64,000 bases of DNA from Tunturibacter gelidoferens (GTDB lineage: Bacteria > Acidobacteriota > Terriglobia > Terriglobales > Acidobacteriaceae), in the NCBI RefSeq assembly GCF_040358255.1, contig NZ_CP132938.1, positions 3,286,001 to 3,350,000 of the forward strand, read 5' to 3'. A program made the translations under genes and the position numbers. Shown here in pieces: positions 17,482-24,887 of the stretch. How positions within the stretch are numbered: position 1 is the first letter of the stretch; every line of letters begins with the position of its first letter. The notes below the pieces were generated by a model. The model did no database searches. It saw only the letters and a program-made list of their open reading frames with translations, and was not told the DNA's origin.

Positions 17482-18600
17482 ATGTCAAAGCGTTTGCTGT
17501 TGGTCATTCTCTTGATTGCCGCCGCTACTGGCGGGTATGCACAAGACGCATGGAAGAAAGGTCATCAACCCACTCTCGTTCCGCAACAGAGCGGCACGAC
17601 GCAGCTGCTGATTGCCGTCAGTCCGGTGAACTCCCGCGTCGTCTGGGCAGCCGGGACCGGCGGTACGTACGTGGTAACGACCGACGGCGGTTCGACCTGG
17701 AGATCCGGCGTAGTGCCGGGAGCCGAAAGTCTGCAATTTCGCGATGTGCAGGGCGTAAGCGATCGCGTCGCTTATCTCATGTCGATCGGGAACAACACCG
17801 GAGATTTTCGCATCTACAAGACGGAAGACGCCGGCGCGAACTGGACCATTCAGTTTACGAATAAGACGGCGAACGCCTTCTATGACTGCTTCGCCTTCTG
17901 GGGGCCTGATCGCGGCGTCGCGCACAGCGACTCAGTCAACGGAGTATTTCCCGACATTCGCACCAACGATGGCACGACCTGGCTCTCCATCGCCCGCGCT
18001 ATGCCACTTGCCTTGCCAGGCGAAGCTTCGTTCTCCTCCAGCGGAACCTGCATCACTACGGAAGGATGGCAAAACGCCTGGATCGCCACCGGCGGCTCAA
18101 CCATCGCTAGAATCCTGGCGACTCGGGATGGCGGCTACACCTGGAATGCGTATGACACTCCGTTCGTGAGCAACGCCAATGCTGGCGCCTTCTCGGTAGC
18201 TTTCCGCGATCCATGGCGCGGCATTGTAGGTGGCGGCGACTTGACCAACGACAGCGCCACGCAGGCGGCCACCTCGGATAATGGCGGCCAAAAATGGACC
18301 CTCACCACCAAACCGCCCATTTCGGGAGCGATCTTCTGTCTCGCCTATGTGCGCGGCGTTGAACACAACGACGATTGGCGTCATCGCGACGACTTCGACC
18401 ATGAACACGACCGCAGTGTGGTGATCACAACTGAGACTCAGCCGAACTTCTCCTCCGGCGCAGCCGCCTGGAGTCCGGATGAAGGACAAACCTGGATCGC
18501 ACTGCCGACCGTGAGCGGATATTGGGCAGTCGCTTTTGCGAATCCCGAATCCGGATGGTTCGTCGGTAACAACGGCCAGATTTTGAAGATCAGTTTCTAG
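17482..18600 (+). CDS. Secreted BNR/Ycf48-like beta-propeller protein
   Basis: Start supported by AAGGAGGAAG 3-5 nt upstream. The 372-residue product has a signal peptide (LLLVILLIAAATGGYA-QD) and repeated TTDGGSTWR, KTEDAGANWT, ATRDGGYTWN, TSDNGGQKWT and SPDEGQTWI Asp-box units spaced about 50-60 residues, the mark of BNR or photosystem assembly-factor-like propellers. Relatives are often loosely called oxidoreductases, with no cofactor seen here. A His/Asp-rich loop (HNDDWRHRDDFDHEHD, around residues 295-310) is unusual and might bind metal. It is probably periplasmic or extracellular. The function is unknown. Confidence 0.8.
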   Translation: MSKRLLLVILLIAAATGGYAQDAWKKGHQPTLVPQQSGTTQLLIAVSPVNSRVVWAAGTGGTYVVTTDGGSTWRSGVVPGAESLQFRDVQGVSDRVAYLMSIGNNTGDFRIYKTEDAGANWTIQFTNKTANAFYDCFAFWGPDRGVAHSDSVNGVFPDIRTNDGTTWLSIARAMPLALPGEASFSSSGTCITTEGWQNAWIATGGSTIARILATRDGGYTWNAYDTPFVSNANAGAFSVAFRDPWRGIVGGGDLTNDSATQAATSDNGGQKWTLTTKPPISGAIFCLAYVRGVEHNDDWRHRDDFDHEHDRSVVITTETQPNFSSGAAAWSPDEGQTWIALPTVSGYWAVAFANPESGWFVGNNGQILKISF

Positions 18601-19108
18601 TGCCCTGGTCTCTTTCACACGAGACAACAATGCGTTGCATTAGCGTGATCTCTTCGCACGAGGGTGATCCCGTCTGTCAAGTCTCAAAACATCCTAACTC
18701 GTTGACACTAAAGGATATCCACGTGGCGCATGAGTTTCTCTCCGCCAGCTATACTTAAAAACAGAAGAAGAATGCGAGCGAAATTTGGGATTTTGATTTG
18801 TGCCAATGATGGGCATCGCTAAGTAGCTCAAACAAAGTATTTTAGCCGCAACCTCTTTATAATGAATATTTTGCACGGATGCACCCCTCGTAAGCTGCTG
18901 AAAAGAAGTATTTTACGCGCAAAATAAATGATTATATGTTTCACGTAGGACATTGAAACTAAATCAGATAAATACTACGAATAGTTTTTGACCCTGCTTA
19001 AACCACTTATCTGAAAGGGTTTCCTGTGTCCAAAAACGATTTCCTGAAACTCGAAAATATTACTTTGCCCCCATCCAGCAGGTTTTTTGGCCACATACTG
19101 GTGGGAGG
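18601..19108. other. AT-richer intergenic segment at island edge
   Basis: About 500 bp without a credible gene. Base composition drops here compared with the flanking DNA. It contains the left copy of the 23-bp inverted repeat and poly-A/T stretches; the two short reading frames in it have no ribosome site or recognisable content. Confidence 0.6.
18927..18949 (+). repeat. Left copy of 23-bp imperfect inverted repeat (island boundary)
   Basis: Begins AATGATTATATG and ends ACGTAGG. It matches, inverted, the segment at 21336-21358 at 21 of 23 positions, mismatching at positions 13 and 16. The two copies bracket the low-GC island with the transposase. Confidence 0.75.
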
Positions 19109-19552
19109 ATGCCTTCTTTCAAGTTCCCTTATTCTGAATGGTCCCTCGATATCACTCCAGCCTTTCCAGAAGGACAAACCGTTTTCAGACCAATCGTCGG
19201 AGCGAAGCTGAGGAACGAGTCCAAAGAAACAGATGCGTTCTTTGGTTTGGTGGACACAGGTGCGGATTATTGCATGTTTCCTTCGGAGTTCTTAGAGTCG
19301 CTGGGGCTTAATAAAGATAAGTTGCCATCAGGCACCGCATCGGGAGTTGCTACCGACCGTACTATAAGATTCGCGACTATCACGCTTGAGATTGACCAAT
19401 TAGGACTTCTCCGCGTGTACGCAGGTTTTTCCGATAATTTGAACGGACAAGGTCTAGGAATGTTGGGCCACGTGGGGTTTCTGGATCGTTTCAGACTGAC
19501 ATCCGACCCTCAGTCACGGGTATTTGAACTTGAGGAATTGCCCAATGTCTGA
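19109..19552 (+). CDS. Retropepsin-like aspartyl protease domain protein
   Basis: A 147-residue single-domain protein of the clan AA (retropepsin) fold. It has FFGLVDTGADYCMFP with the catalytic DTG-A, a middle strand-turn region TASGVATDRTIRFATI, and the second signature GLGMLGHVGFLDRFRLT, where the hydrophobic-hydrophobic-Gly motif packs against the active site. One domain implies a homodimer. It has no signal, so it is cytoplasmic. The ATG abuts GGGAGG with almost no spacing, so initiation may be weak or the true start may differ slightly. It overlaps the next gene by 8 nt. It lies in the lower-GC island, consistent with transfer. Confidence 0.75.
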   Translation: MPSFKFPYSEWSLDITPAFPEGQTVFRPIVGAKLRNESKETDAFFGLVDTGADYCMFPSEFLESLGLNKDKLPSGTASGVATDRTIRFATITLEIDQLGLLRVYAGFSDNLNGQGLGMLGHVGFLDRFRLTSDPQSRVFELEELPNV

Positions 19553-19733
19553 AGACATTATGTTCGACAAAGACAAGTTTGAAGCCGTTCTCAAACGGAT
19601 GATTGACGCGAAGCCGACCACGTTCAAAGAGGCAGTTGCAAAGCCTAAATTGAACAAAGATGGATCGCCGCGCAAGAAGAGATTTGTCCAGAAAATGGAC
19701 AAACCCCTCCCTAGAGATGCAGACAAGGTTTAG
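19545..19733 (+). CDS. Small basic protein overlapping the retropepsin gene
   Basis: A 62-residue protein starting at ATG 19545, inside the last codons of the retropepsin gene (8-nt overlap), with GAGGAA about 7 nt upstream. The N-terminal half is an amphipathic helix (FDKDKFEAVLKRMIDAKP) and the C-terminal half is Lys/Arg-rich (PKLNKDGSPRKKRF). Co-translation with the protease-like protein suggests a partner, substrate or modulator, in a two-gene module reminiscent of toxin-antitoxin or processing pairs, but there is no direct evidence. The family is not recognised. Confidence 0.6.
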   Translation: MSEDIMFDKDKFEAVLKRMIDAKPTTFKEAVAKPKLNKDGSPRKKRFVQKMDKPLPRDADKV

Positions 19734-19747
19734 AGGAGGATGAGTCT

Positions 19748-19927
19748 TTAGGTTGAAAGCTTCAGGGAAGTAGGCGGGAATGTGTCGCTAAATTTTTTAT
19801 TGGCCTCAATCCAGTCACACCACACCATACGACGCTGGAACTGATCGTCTCCGATTTGGTCAACAGTCATTTTTGGCCCACCAGATTTCAAAACAACCAC
19901 GTCTCCAGGTTGAAATTCTTCACTCAT
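19748..19927 (-). CDS. YodC-like (DUF2158) small protein
   Basis: A 59-residue gene. The ATG at 19927 has GGAG about 9 nt upstream, and the stop is TAA at 19750-19748. The product begins MSEEFQPGDVVVLKSGGPKM followed by TV, the signature of the YodC/DUF2158 family: a small SH3-like beta barrel that starts with GDxVxLKSGGPxMTV. A second block, RMVWCDWIEANKKFSDTF, holds the conserved V-x-C/W-W region. The function of the family is unknown; its genes are common on plasmids, phages and islands. It is divergent, 39 nt away, from a second YodC-like gene. Confidence 0.78.
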   Translation of the reverse strand: MSEEFQPGDVVVLKSGGPKMTVDQIGDDQFQRRMVWCDWIEANKKFSDTFPPTSLKLST

Positions 19928-19966
19928 TTAGATTTCTCCGCAATTAGAAGGATTAGGGAACAACAC

Positions 19967-20134
19967 ATGATAAACACGCCAAACGAGTTCAGCATAGGGC
20001 AAAAAGTAAGGCTCAACAGCGGCAGTCCAGATCTCACTGTGATTGAAACAGGCGAACGAACGAAGGTTGAATGGCTAGATGGACCAAACAAGCAGACGAG
20101 TACATTCCTGCCAGTTTGTCTCACTGCACTCTAA
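19967..20134 (+). CDS. Second YodC-like small protein
   Basis: A 55-residue protein beginning MINTPNEFSIGQKVRLNSGS and continuing PDLTV, then KVEWLDGPNKQTSTFLPVCL. The G-x-x-V-x-L-x-S-G-x-P-x-x-T-V spacing and the following V-x-W segment match the YodC-type barrel, though more loosely than the gene it faces. A weak ribosome site (AGGG about 8 nt upstream) precedes the ATG. The two genes are back to back with only 39 nt between starts, so they share one promoter region. Longer in-frame openings exist upstream but run through the neighbour's gene. Confidence 0.6.
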   Translation: MINTPNEFSIGQKVRLNSGSPDLTVIETGERTKVEWLDGPNKQTSTFLPVCLTAL

Positions 20135-20146
20135 GGCGCAATCCGT

Positions 20147-21058
20147 TTAGAAGATCAGGTCTTTGTATGGCAATGGCTTTCTAGTTGCCATGTTCTCAAG
20201 CGTCATGTTGAACAACCAAGGTTGTAGGCCGCGACGGTTATAACGCCAGCAGAACTCACCAAGGTATCTATCAAGGTGATCGGCTGATAGCTGGTGATAG
20301 TTGCCGACCAAACCCCGTTTGAACAACGAAAACGCATTCTCTACCGTTTGTGTTGAAGTCCAGTTCTTCTTGTAGAGTTCGTGCTTGTGGATGCCGACCA
20401 CATGCCGATCTTTAGGAAACATCGACTTGTACTTGCTATCCCCGTCGGTCACAACCTTCTCAGTTTTCTTGTCTAGTTTGTCCCTGAGAACATGTCGTAC
20501 ATGCCAGTCTTTGGAAGACTTCACACGCTGTAGATGAATGCTCCCGTCACGTTCCGCGATACCCACAACAACGGTTTTAGCTTTCTTGCCACCCTTTACG
20601 CCTTGACCACGTCTACGGCCACCCACATAAGTCTCGTCAATCTCTACTGTGACCGACTCACCACCAAGTTTCATTGATTTAGGCTCTTGCATGGCTTCTC
20701 GGATTCGGTGGCAAAGATGCCACGCTGTCTTGTAGGTAATCCCGAGATGCCGTGCCACCTGACTAGCAGAGATACCTTTCTTAGCCTCAGTCATTAGGGT
20801 GATCGCCATGAACCATTTAGTAAGCGGAAGATGTGAGTCATGAAAGATCGTATTGGCTGTCGGGCTAAAGTGAAGGCCACAATCAGCGCATTCAAACTTT
20901 CGGTATACCTTGCGTGTTGTGCCTTTGGTTTCAATCAAATAGCACTTGTCATGATCGCAAGCTAAACACCGCACCCCATTCGGCCATCTTGTCTTGATCC
21001 AGAACGCAAGGGCCATCTCTTCATTAGGAAAAGTCTTAGCAAGGGAGTAGAGATTCAT
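20147..21058 (-). CDS. IS1595-family (ISXO2-like) transposase
   Basis: About 303 residues from the ATG at 21058; an ATG at 21070 adds four. There is an N-terminal zinc ribbon (CLACDHDK and CADCGLHFS), a helix-turn-helix with GISASQVARHLGITYKTAWH, and a DDE-type nuclease core with VEIDETYVGG, VTDGDSKYK and TVENAFSLFKRG. The YNRR end is typical of the ISXO2 subgroup. It cuts and rejoins DNA at its element's ends. No convincing terminal inverted repeats were found right next to the gene; the only clear repeats are the 23-bp pair that brackets the whole island. It appears intact. Confidence 0.9.
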   Translation of the reverse strand: MNLYSLAKTFPNEEMALAFWIKTRWPNGVRCLACDHDKCYLIETKGTTRKVYRKFECADCGLHFSPTANTIFHDSHLPLTKWFMAITLMTEAKKGISASQVARHLGITYKTAWHLCHRIREAMQEPKSMKLGGESVTVEIDETYVGGRRRGQGVKGGKKAKTVVVGIAERDGSIHLQRVKSSKDWHVRHVLRDKLDKKTEKVVTDGDSKYKSMFPKDRHVVGIHKHELYKKNWTSTQTVENAFSLFKRGLVGNYHQLSADHLDRYLGEFCWRYNRRGLQPWLFNMTLENMATRKPLPYKDLIF

Positions 21059-21108
21059 GATGCGCCTCATCAGTGACAGCAACGGAGAAATTGATTGGAA
21101 AGAGACGA

Positions 21109-21291
21109 TTATTGCCAGTCTTCTTTTAGAGCGGCAGCAAATTGCTTGTTCGCTTCCACGCGACATTGCAAGAAAGTCTGGGATGGCTTCTGACCCTGAA
21201 TTATGTTGGCAAGGATTAGATTCGTACTGATACGGATCAACTGGGCGAGTGCATCGGTATCTTGAACGGTTGCAAGTTTCGGTGCCTTCAT
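21109..21291 (-). CDS. Small hypothetical protein
   Basis: A 60-residue protein from the ATG at 21291, ending 50 nt before the transposase gene on the same strand. It is helix-rich (DTDALAQLIRISTNLILANI; CRVEANKQFAAALKEDW), without signal or known motif. It might be a co-transcribed accessory of the transposase or an independent island gene. The ribosome site is weak (GAGACGACC). The family is not recognised. Confidence 0.45.
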   Translation of the reverse strand: MKAPKLATVQDTDALAQLIRISTNLILANIIQGQKPSQTFLQCRVEANKQFAAALKEDWQ

Positions 21292-21335
21292 TCGGTCGTC
21301 TCTAAAAGACAAAACAATTATGTGCTCTGACTCAA

Positions 21336-21358
21336 CCTACGTCAAGCATATAATCATT
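21336..21358 (-). repeat. Right copy of 23-bp imperfect inverted repeat (island boundary)
   Basis: Read on the minus strand it begins AATGATTATATG and ends ACGTAGG, matching the copy at 18927-18949 except at two positions. It directly adjoins a TTTTGC and G-run segment on its outer side. Confidence 0.75.
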
Positions 21359-21364
21359 GCAAAA

Positions 21365-21386
21365 TACCCCACCCCCCCAGGGGGTA
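21365..21386. repeat. C-run/G-run palindromic element
   Basis: A TACCCC-A-C7-A-G5-TA type sequence: a run of C followed by a run of G, able to fold into a hairpin or four-stranded DNA. A sister copy lies at 44461-44479. Acidobacterial genomes carry dispersed elements of this form, from memory; their role is unknown. Confidence 0.55.
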
Positions 21387-21464
21387 CTCGGGTACCCAAG
21401 CTGACACAATCATCGTCATAAAGATGTATTCTTCTGCTGGCAGAAGGAGTCGATAACACAACCC

Positions 21465-22232
21465 ATGGGAATCGCAACCTCAACGCTGAATCTGGCACAA
21501 GGCAAGCTGAACGTCGCCGCACCCTACCTCATCGAACAAACCTGGGCGGGCTATACCCCGGAGCAGCACGCCGTCTGGAGCGAACTCGTAACGCGCCGCA
21601 TGCCCCAGCTTCGCGAGCACGCCTGCCAGGAGTATCTCGACGGCTTCCAGCAGATTGGACTCCGCGAAGACCAGCTGCCCAACCTCTCCGAGGTTAGCGC
21701 GCTCCTCCAGCCTCGCACCGGCTGGCAGTCCACCCCGGTCAGCGGCTTCCTCCCCGCCGCCGCCTTCTTCGAGATGCTGGCCGCCCGTATGTTCCCCACC
21801 ACCACCTGGCTCCGCTCGCGCGACTCCATGGAGTACACCCCAGAGCCGGACATCTTTCACGACGTCTTCGGCCACGTCCCCATGCACGCCCACCCCGTCT
21901 TCGCCGACTTCCTCGAACACTACGGCAAGGTCTGCGCCCGCCTCACCGACCCGCAAGCGCTTGAGCGCATGGGCCGCCTCTTCTGGTTCACCGTCGAGTT
22001 CGGCCTCATCCGCCAGAACGGCGAGATCAAGGTCTACGGCAGCGGCCTCATCTCCTCCCACGGCGAGTGCTCCCGTGTGCTCGCCGGAGGATGCGAGGTC
22101 AAGGACTTCAACCTCGACGCCGTACTCAACCAGGAGTTCCAGACCAGCGAGATGCAGCCCGTCCTCTACGCCGTCGAGTCCTTCGATCAGATCTACGAGG
22201 CAACCAAGCAGGCCGAAAGCAGGCTGGCCTGA
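21465..22232 (+). CDS. phhA: Phenylalanine 4-monooxygenase (phenylalanine hydroxylase)
   Basis: A 255-residue non-haem iron hydroxylase of the bacterial PhhA type. It turns phenylalanine into tyrosine with oxygen and a pterin cofactor. The iron site is visible as EPDIFHDVFGHVP (two His) plus Glu in FWFTVEFGL, with TPEPD and SGLISSHGE around the pterin pocket. The N-terminus starts directly at the catalytic domain without the ACT regulatory domain of eukaryotic enzymes. Start at ATG 21465 with GAAGGAGTC about 15 nt upstream, which is longer spacing than usual. No pterin carbinolamine dehydratase gene is adjacent in this window. Confidence 0.93.
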   Translation: MGIATSTLNLAQGKLNVAAPYLIEQTWAGYTPEQHAVWSELVTRRMPQLREHACQEYLDGFQQIGLREDQLPNLSEVSALLQPRTGWQSTPVSGFLPAAAFFEMLAARMFPTTTWLRSRDSMEYTPEPDIFHDVFGHVPMHAHPVFADFLEHYGKVCARLTDPQALERMGRLFWFTVEFGLIRQNGEIKVYGSGLISSHGECSRVLAGGCEVKDFNLDAVLNQEFQTSEMQPVLYAVESFDQIYEATKQAESRLA

Positions 22233-22363
22233 GACCATTGAGATCATATTGGTGTAATTGACGGGGAGCGTCCGGAAGACATGCGGTCCTTCATCATTCA
22301 AACAAAGAGAAGCGGCTGGGGCATATAGCCCAAGCCGCTTTTTATGTATCAACGTACCAACCG

Positions 22364-22882
22364 TTACCGGTGTCCACCACCACCGTGACCGCCTCCGCCA
22401 CCGTGGAATCCGCCACCACCACCACCGCCATGGAAGCCTCCTCCGCCTCCACCACCGTGGTATCCGCCAACGGAGGCGCCACGATATCCGCCGCCATAGC
22501 CGCCACCGTGGTATCCACCGCCGTAGCCGCCACGGTATCCGTAGCCTCCGCGGTATCCAACACCGCCACGATAACCGTAACCGTAACCGCCGCGATATCC
22601 GTATCCATAGCCGCCACGATATCCGTAGTAGCCACCCCGATACCACGGACCGGCACCGATGAAGAATCCGCCGCTAAACCACGAGGGGCCATAGTAGCCG
22701 TAAGGAGCGCAGGCATAGGGGTAGTAGCCGTAGTATCCGTACGAGCATACCGGCGCGGCATAGCCGTAGCCTCCATATACGGGGCCACCGATGCCGACAC
22801 CAACTGAGACTTGGGCGTGGGAGTAAGCCGCTGCCGGAACGATCAGAATAGCGAGCAAAGCGAGGTAGCGTAGAAAGCGCAT
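22364..22882 (-). CDS. Secreted Gly/Tyr/His-rich repetitive protein
   Basis: The ATG at 22882 has AGGAGA 7 nt upstream and opens a clean signal peptide (LALLAILIVPAAAYSHA-QV). The mature 150 residues are low complexity: GYGYGYRGGYGYGYRGG blocks, then GGYHGGGYGGGYRG, then GGGGGGGFHGGGGG and a terminal HGGGGHR. Such Gly/Tyr/His-rich exported proteins may act in surface films or metal binding, but none is firmly assigned. It is divergent from the PEP-CTERM gene across about 490 bp. Confidence 0.75.
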   Translation of the reverse strand: MRFLRYLALLAILIVPAAAYSHAQVSVGVGIGGPVYGGYGYAAPVCSYGYYGYYPYACAPYGYYGPSWFSGGFFIGAGPWYRGGYYGYRGGYGYGYRGGYGYGYRGGVGYRGGYGYRGGYGGGYHGGGYGGGYRGASVGGYHGGGGGGGFHGGGGGGGFHGGGGGHGGGGHR

Positions 22883-23369
22883 TTCAATCTCCTGAGCGAA
22901 GCCCAGTACGCCGTCAGGCGTCAGTGGCCTTGCGGGATCCGGTACTTTGAAGACGGCCCGGCATCCTGATCTATAAGAACGCAAAACTGGAGAAAATGTT
23001 GTGTTCAAGCGCAATTTGGTGGCCGGCGTGCAATCAGGGGTGCAAACAGTTGCGGAACCACCACGCACCGTTCTTTTTCAAATCGGCCGAGGTCAACTGG
23101 TGGTCCAACACAACTACGCCGTGACCCGATCTATGAAGAATGAGGATCGGTCTTGATGGAATTCTCCCATTTGATAAATAAAAAGAGAGAAAAAGAGAAA
23201 ACAATTCCCTAGTACAGGGTAATATATTCCCAACTGTGCAAAGGTTTTACTGGAATACTGCAATATCTAGCAGGTTGAACGAATCCATCTGCTTTGGCCC
23301 ACTGATTGCACTAGCATCAACGTTCGTCCAAGCCTTATTACAAGGACGAGAACTTCCCTAGGGTGAACT
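22883..23369. other. Divergent intergenic region
   Basis: About 490 bp between the Gly/Tyr-rich gene and the PEP-CTERM gene. No coding or RNA signal was recognised. It probably holds promoters in both directions; an AT-rich block at about 23155-23230 is the only clear compositional feature. Confidence 0.5.
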
Positions 23370-24131
23370 ATGCGTCGCTTTGCCTATCTTCTGCTTCTGG
23401 TGATCTTTGTCAGTGTATCTGCATCATGCGTAAGCGCATCGACCGACTGCGAGCGGTGGTTTGTCGCTTATCGCCACGAACTGGCGCACTCCCGTCAGCT
23501 CCAGCGCATCGCTGCTGCAAAGCGTCGCGCCAAGCTGTACGCCCAGGGCAAGATCCAGGTTCAGCCGAAGCCGAAGCTTGTTCCTGCCGTCGCAAGTGGT
23601 CCCCGCATGACCCGCCCGCAGACGCTCCACCGCATCAACCTGGCGTGCGGCGTTCTACCCGACGGTGGCGGCGATGAGCCTCTCGTGGCAGAGGAGACAC
23701 CTGCTCCCTTCCACTCCAAACTCCGTCCCAACGACGGTATAGATCTGCTGCCATCCGGTCTCGGCGAGATGGTTGCCGCCAATGACGTTCCACCTCCTCC
23801 TTCCTATGAAGGTGTCTCCCCGGAGACTCCATCGCAAGGCGGCCCACCCGTCTACTTCCCAGGCTTCGGCGGCGGTGGAGTCGGACCCGGCACTCCCGGA
23901 AAAGGGGTGACGGTTCCTCCCGGTACCACCGGAACTCCCGGTACACCCGGAACACCAGGAACCCCCGGAACCCCCGGAACACCAGGCACACCCGGGCTGC
24001 CTGGAACTCCCGGTACCCCGAGTGCGCCTCCTCCGACGATTCCGGTTGTTCCAGAGCCTTCCAGCTACGTCCTCGTGCTGACCGGAGTAGTCGGCGCAGC
24101 CGGTGCGATTCGCCGCAGATTCAAAGCCTAA
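23370..24131 (+). CDS. PEP-CTERM sorted protein with collagen-like Gly-Thr-Pro repeats
   Basis: A 253-residue exported protein: a signal peptide (LLLVIFVSVSASCVSA-ST), then a mostly polar domain, then residues about 185-215 with a run of GTPGTP triplets (collagen-like), and a C-terminal sorting signal VPEPSSYVLVLTG followed by a hydrophobic span and RRRFKA. This is the PEP-CTERM tag recognised by exosortase-type enzymes, placing the protein at the cell surface. No exosortase gene is in this window. The tandem DNA repeat that encodes the triplets, around 23925-24010, is likely to vary in length between strains. Confidence 0.85.
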   Translation: MRRFAYLLLLVIFVSVSASCVSASTDCERWFVAYRHELAHSRQLQRIAAAKRRAKLYAQGKIQVQPKPKLVPAVASGPRMTRPQTLHRINLACGVLPDGGGDEPLVAEETPAPFHSKLRPNDGIDLLPSGLGEMVAANDVPPPPSYEGVSPETPSQGGPPVYFPGFGGGGVGPGTPGKGVTVPPGTTGTPGTPGTPGTPGTPGTPGTPGLPGTPGTPSAPPPTIPVVPEPSSYVLVLTGVVGAAGAIRRRFKA

Positions 24132-24158
24132 GATTGTCTCTCAACTGCCTGTGACCTG

Positions 24159-24887
24159 CTACGGTACCTGAATGGCATTGCCAATCAGCAGGATTACCGG
24201 CGCTGGACCAACAGCCCCATCGTCGAGTCGGGCAAGGGTCGTACTGTAAACATGCTCATCGAGAGTGGTCGCCTTGCTGATCGCAACACACGGTGTCTCG
24301 CCAGCGATCCCGGAGGAGATAAGATCCTCAGCCAACGCGCGAAATCTGCGGCCCGGCATATAGATCACCAAAGTAGCGTCCTCAGGGAGAGCTCCCGCCC
24401 ACTTCGGCGTCAACTCCAACTTCTCCGCTGCATGGTGCGCCGTAGCTAGAATCAACTTTGAAGCTGCGCTACGATCCGTCAACGGCGTCTTTAGCCTTGC
24501 GGCAGCAGCAAACGCAGTCGTAATGCCGGGGACGATCTCGAACGGAATCTTCGCCCCACGCAGCGCACCAATCTCCTCACCCGCCCGCCCGAAGATCAGC
24601 GGATCCCCTGACTTGAGTCGCAGCACGGACCTGCCACTCCGCGCCGCTTCCAGCATAAGAACGTGAATCTCAGCCTGCGTAATACGCGGCTGCCCGCACC
24701 GCTTCCCGACCGGTATAACCTCAGCCCGCGCATGAGCCAGGGACAAGATCTCAGCAGAGACTAGATCGTCAGGCAGTATCAGATCTGCGGTTTCAAGCAG
24801 CCGAAGGACCCGAAGTGTAAGCAGGTTCGGATCACCGGGTCCTGCACCTGCTAAGTAGACGGTTCCAGGCTGGGCAGCAACATTCAC
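24159..24887 (-). CDS. cobA: Uroporphyrinogen-III C-methyltransferase
   Basis: A 242-residue SAM-dependent methyltransferase making precorrin-2 from uroporphyrinogen III, the first step to siroheme and cobalamin. Signatures: VYLAGAGPGDPNLLTLRVLR near the start, LRLKSGDPLIFGRAGEE, and the IVPGITTAFAAAARL loop. Its start overlaps the stop of the upstream dehydrogenase gene by 4 nt, so translation is coupled. It is the last gene of the three-gene operon with the reductase gene, which fits siroheme supply for that reductase. Confidence 0.94.
   Translation of the reverse strand: MNVAAQPGTVYLAGAGPGDPNLLTLRVLRLLETADLILPDDLVSAEILSLAHARAEVIPVGKRCGQPRITQAEIHVLMLEAARSGRSVLRLKSGDPLIFGRAGEEIGALRGAKIPFEIVPGITTAFAAAARLKTPLTDRSAASKLILATAHHAAEKLELTPKWAGALPEDATLVIYMPGRRFRALAEDLISSGIAGETPCVAISKATTLDEHVYSTTLARLDDGAVGPAPVILLIGNAIQVP

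Noticed and set aside
18694-18876. Short frame of 60 residues in the island edge
   Set aside because: No ribosome site and composition like non-coding DNA.
20133-21070. Short GGCGCA inverted repeats flanking the transposase gene as element ends
   Set aside because: They are only 6-7 bp and one lies inside the start region of the transposase; the 23-bp repeats are far stronger.
21480-22646. A 388-residue minus-strand frame opposite phhA
   Set aside because: It overlies the phenylalanine hydroxylase with its iron-site motifs, and begins with low-complexity Arg/Trp repeats from the Gly-rich gene's opposite strand.
23925-24010. Tandem repeat first suspected as a CRISPR array
   Set aside because: The period is short and in frame, it encodes Gly-Thr-Pro triplets, and there are no spacers or cas genes.
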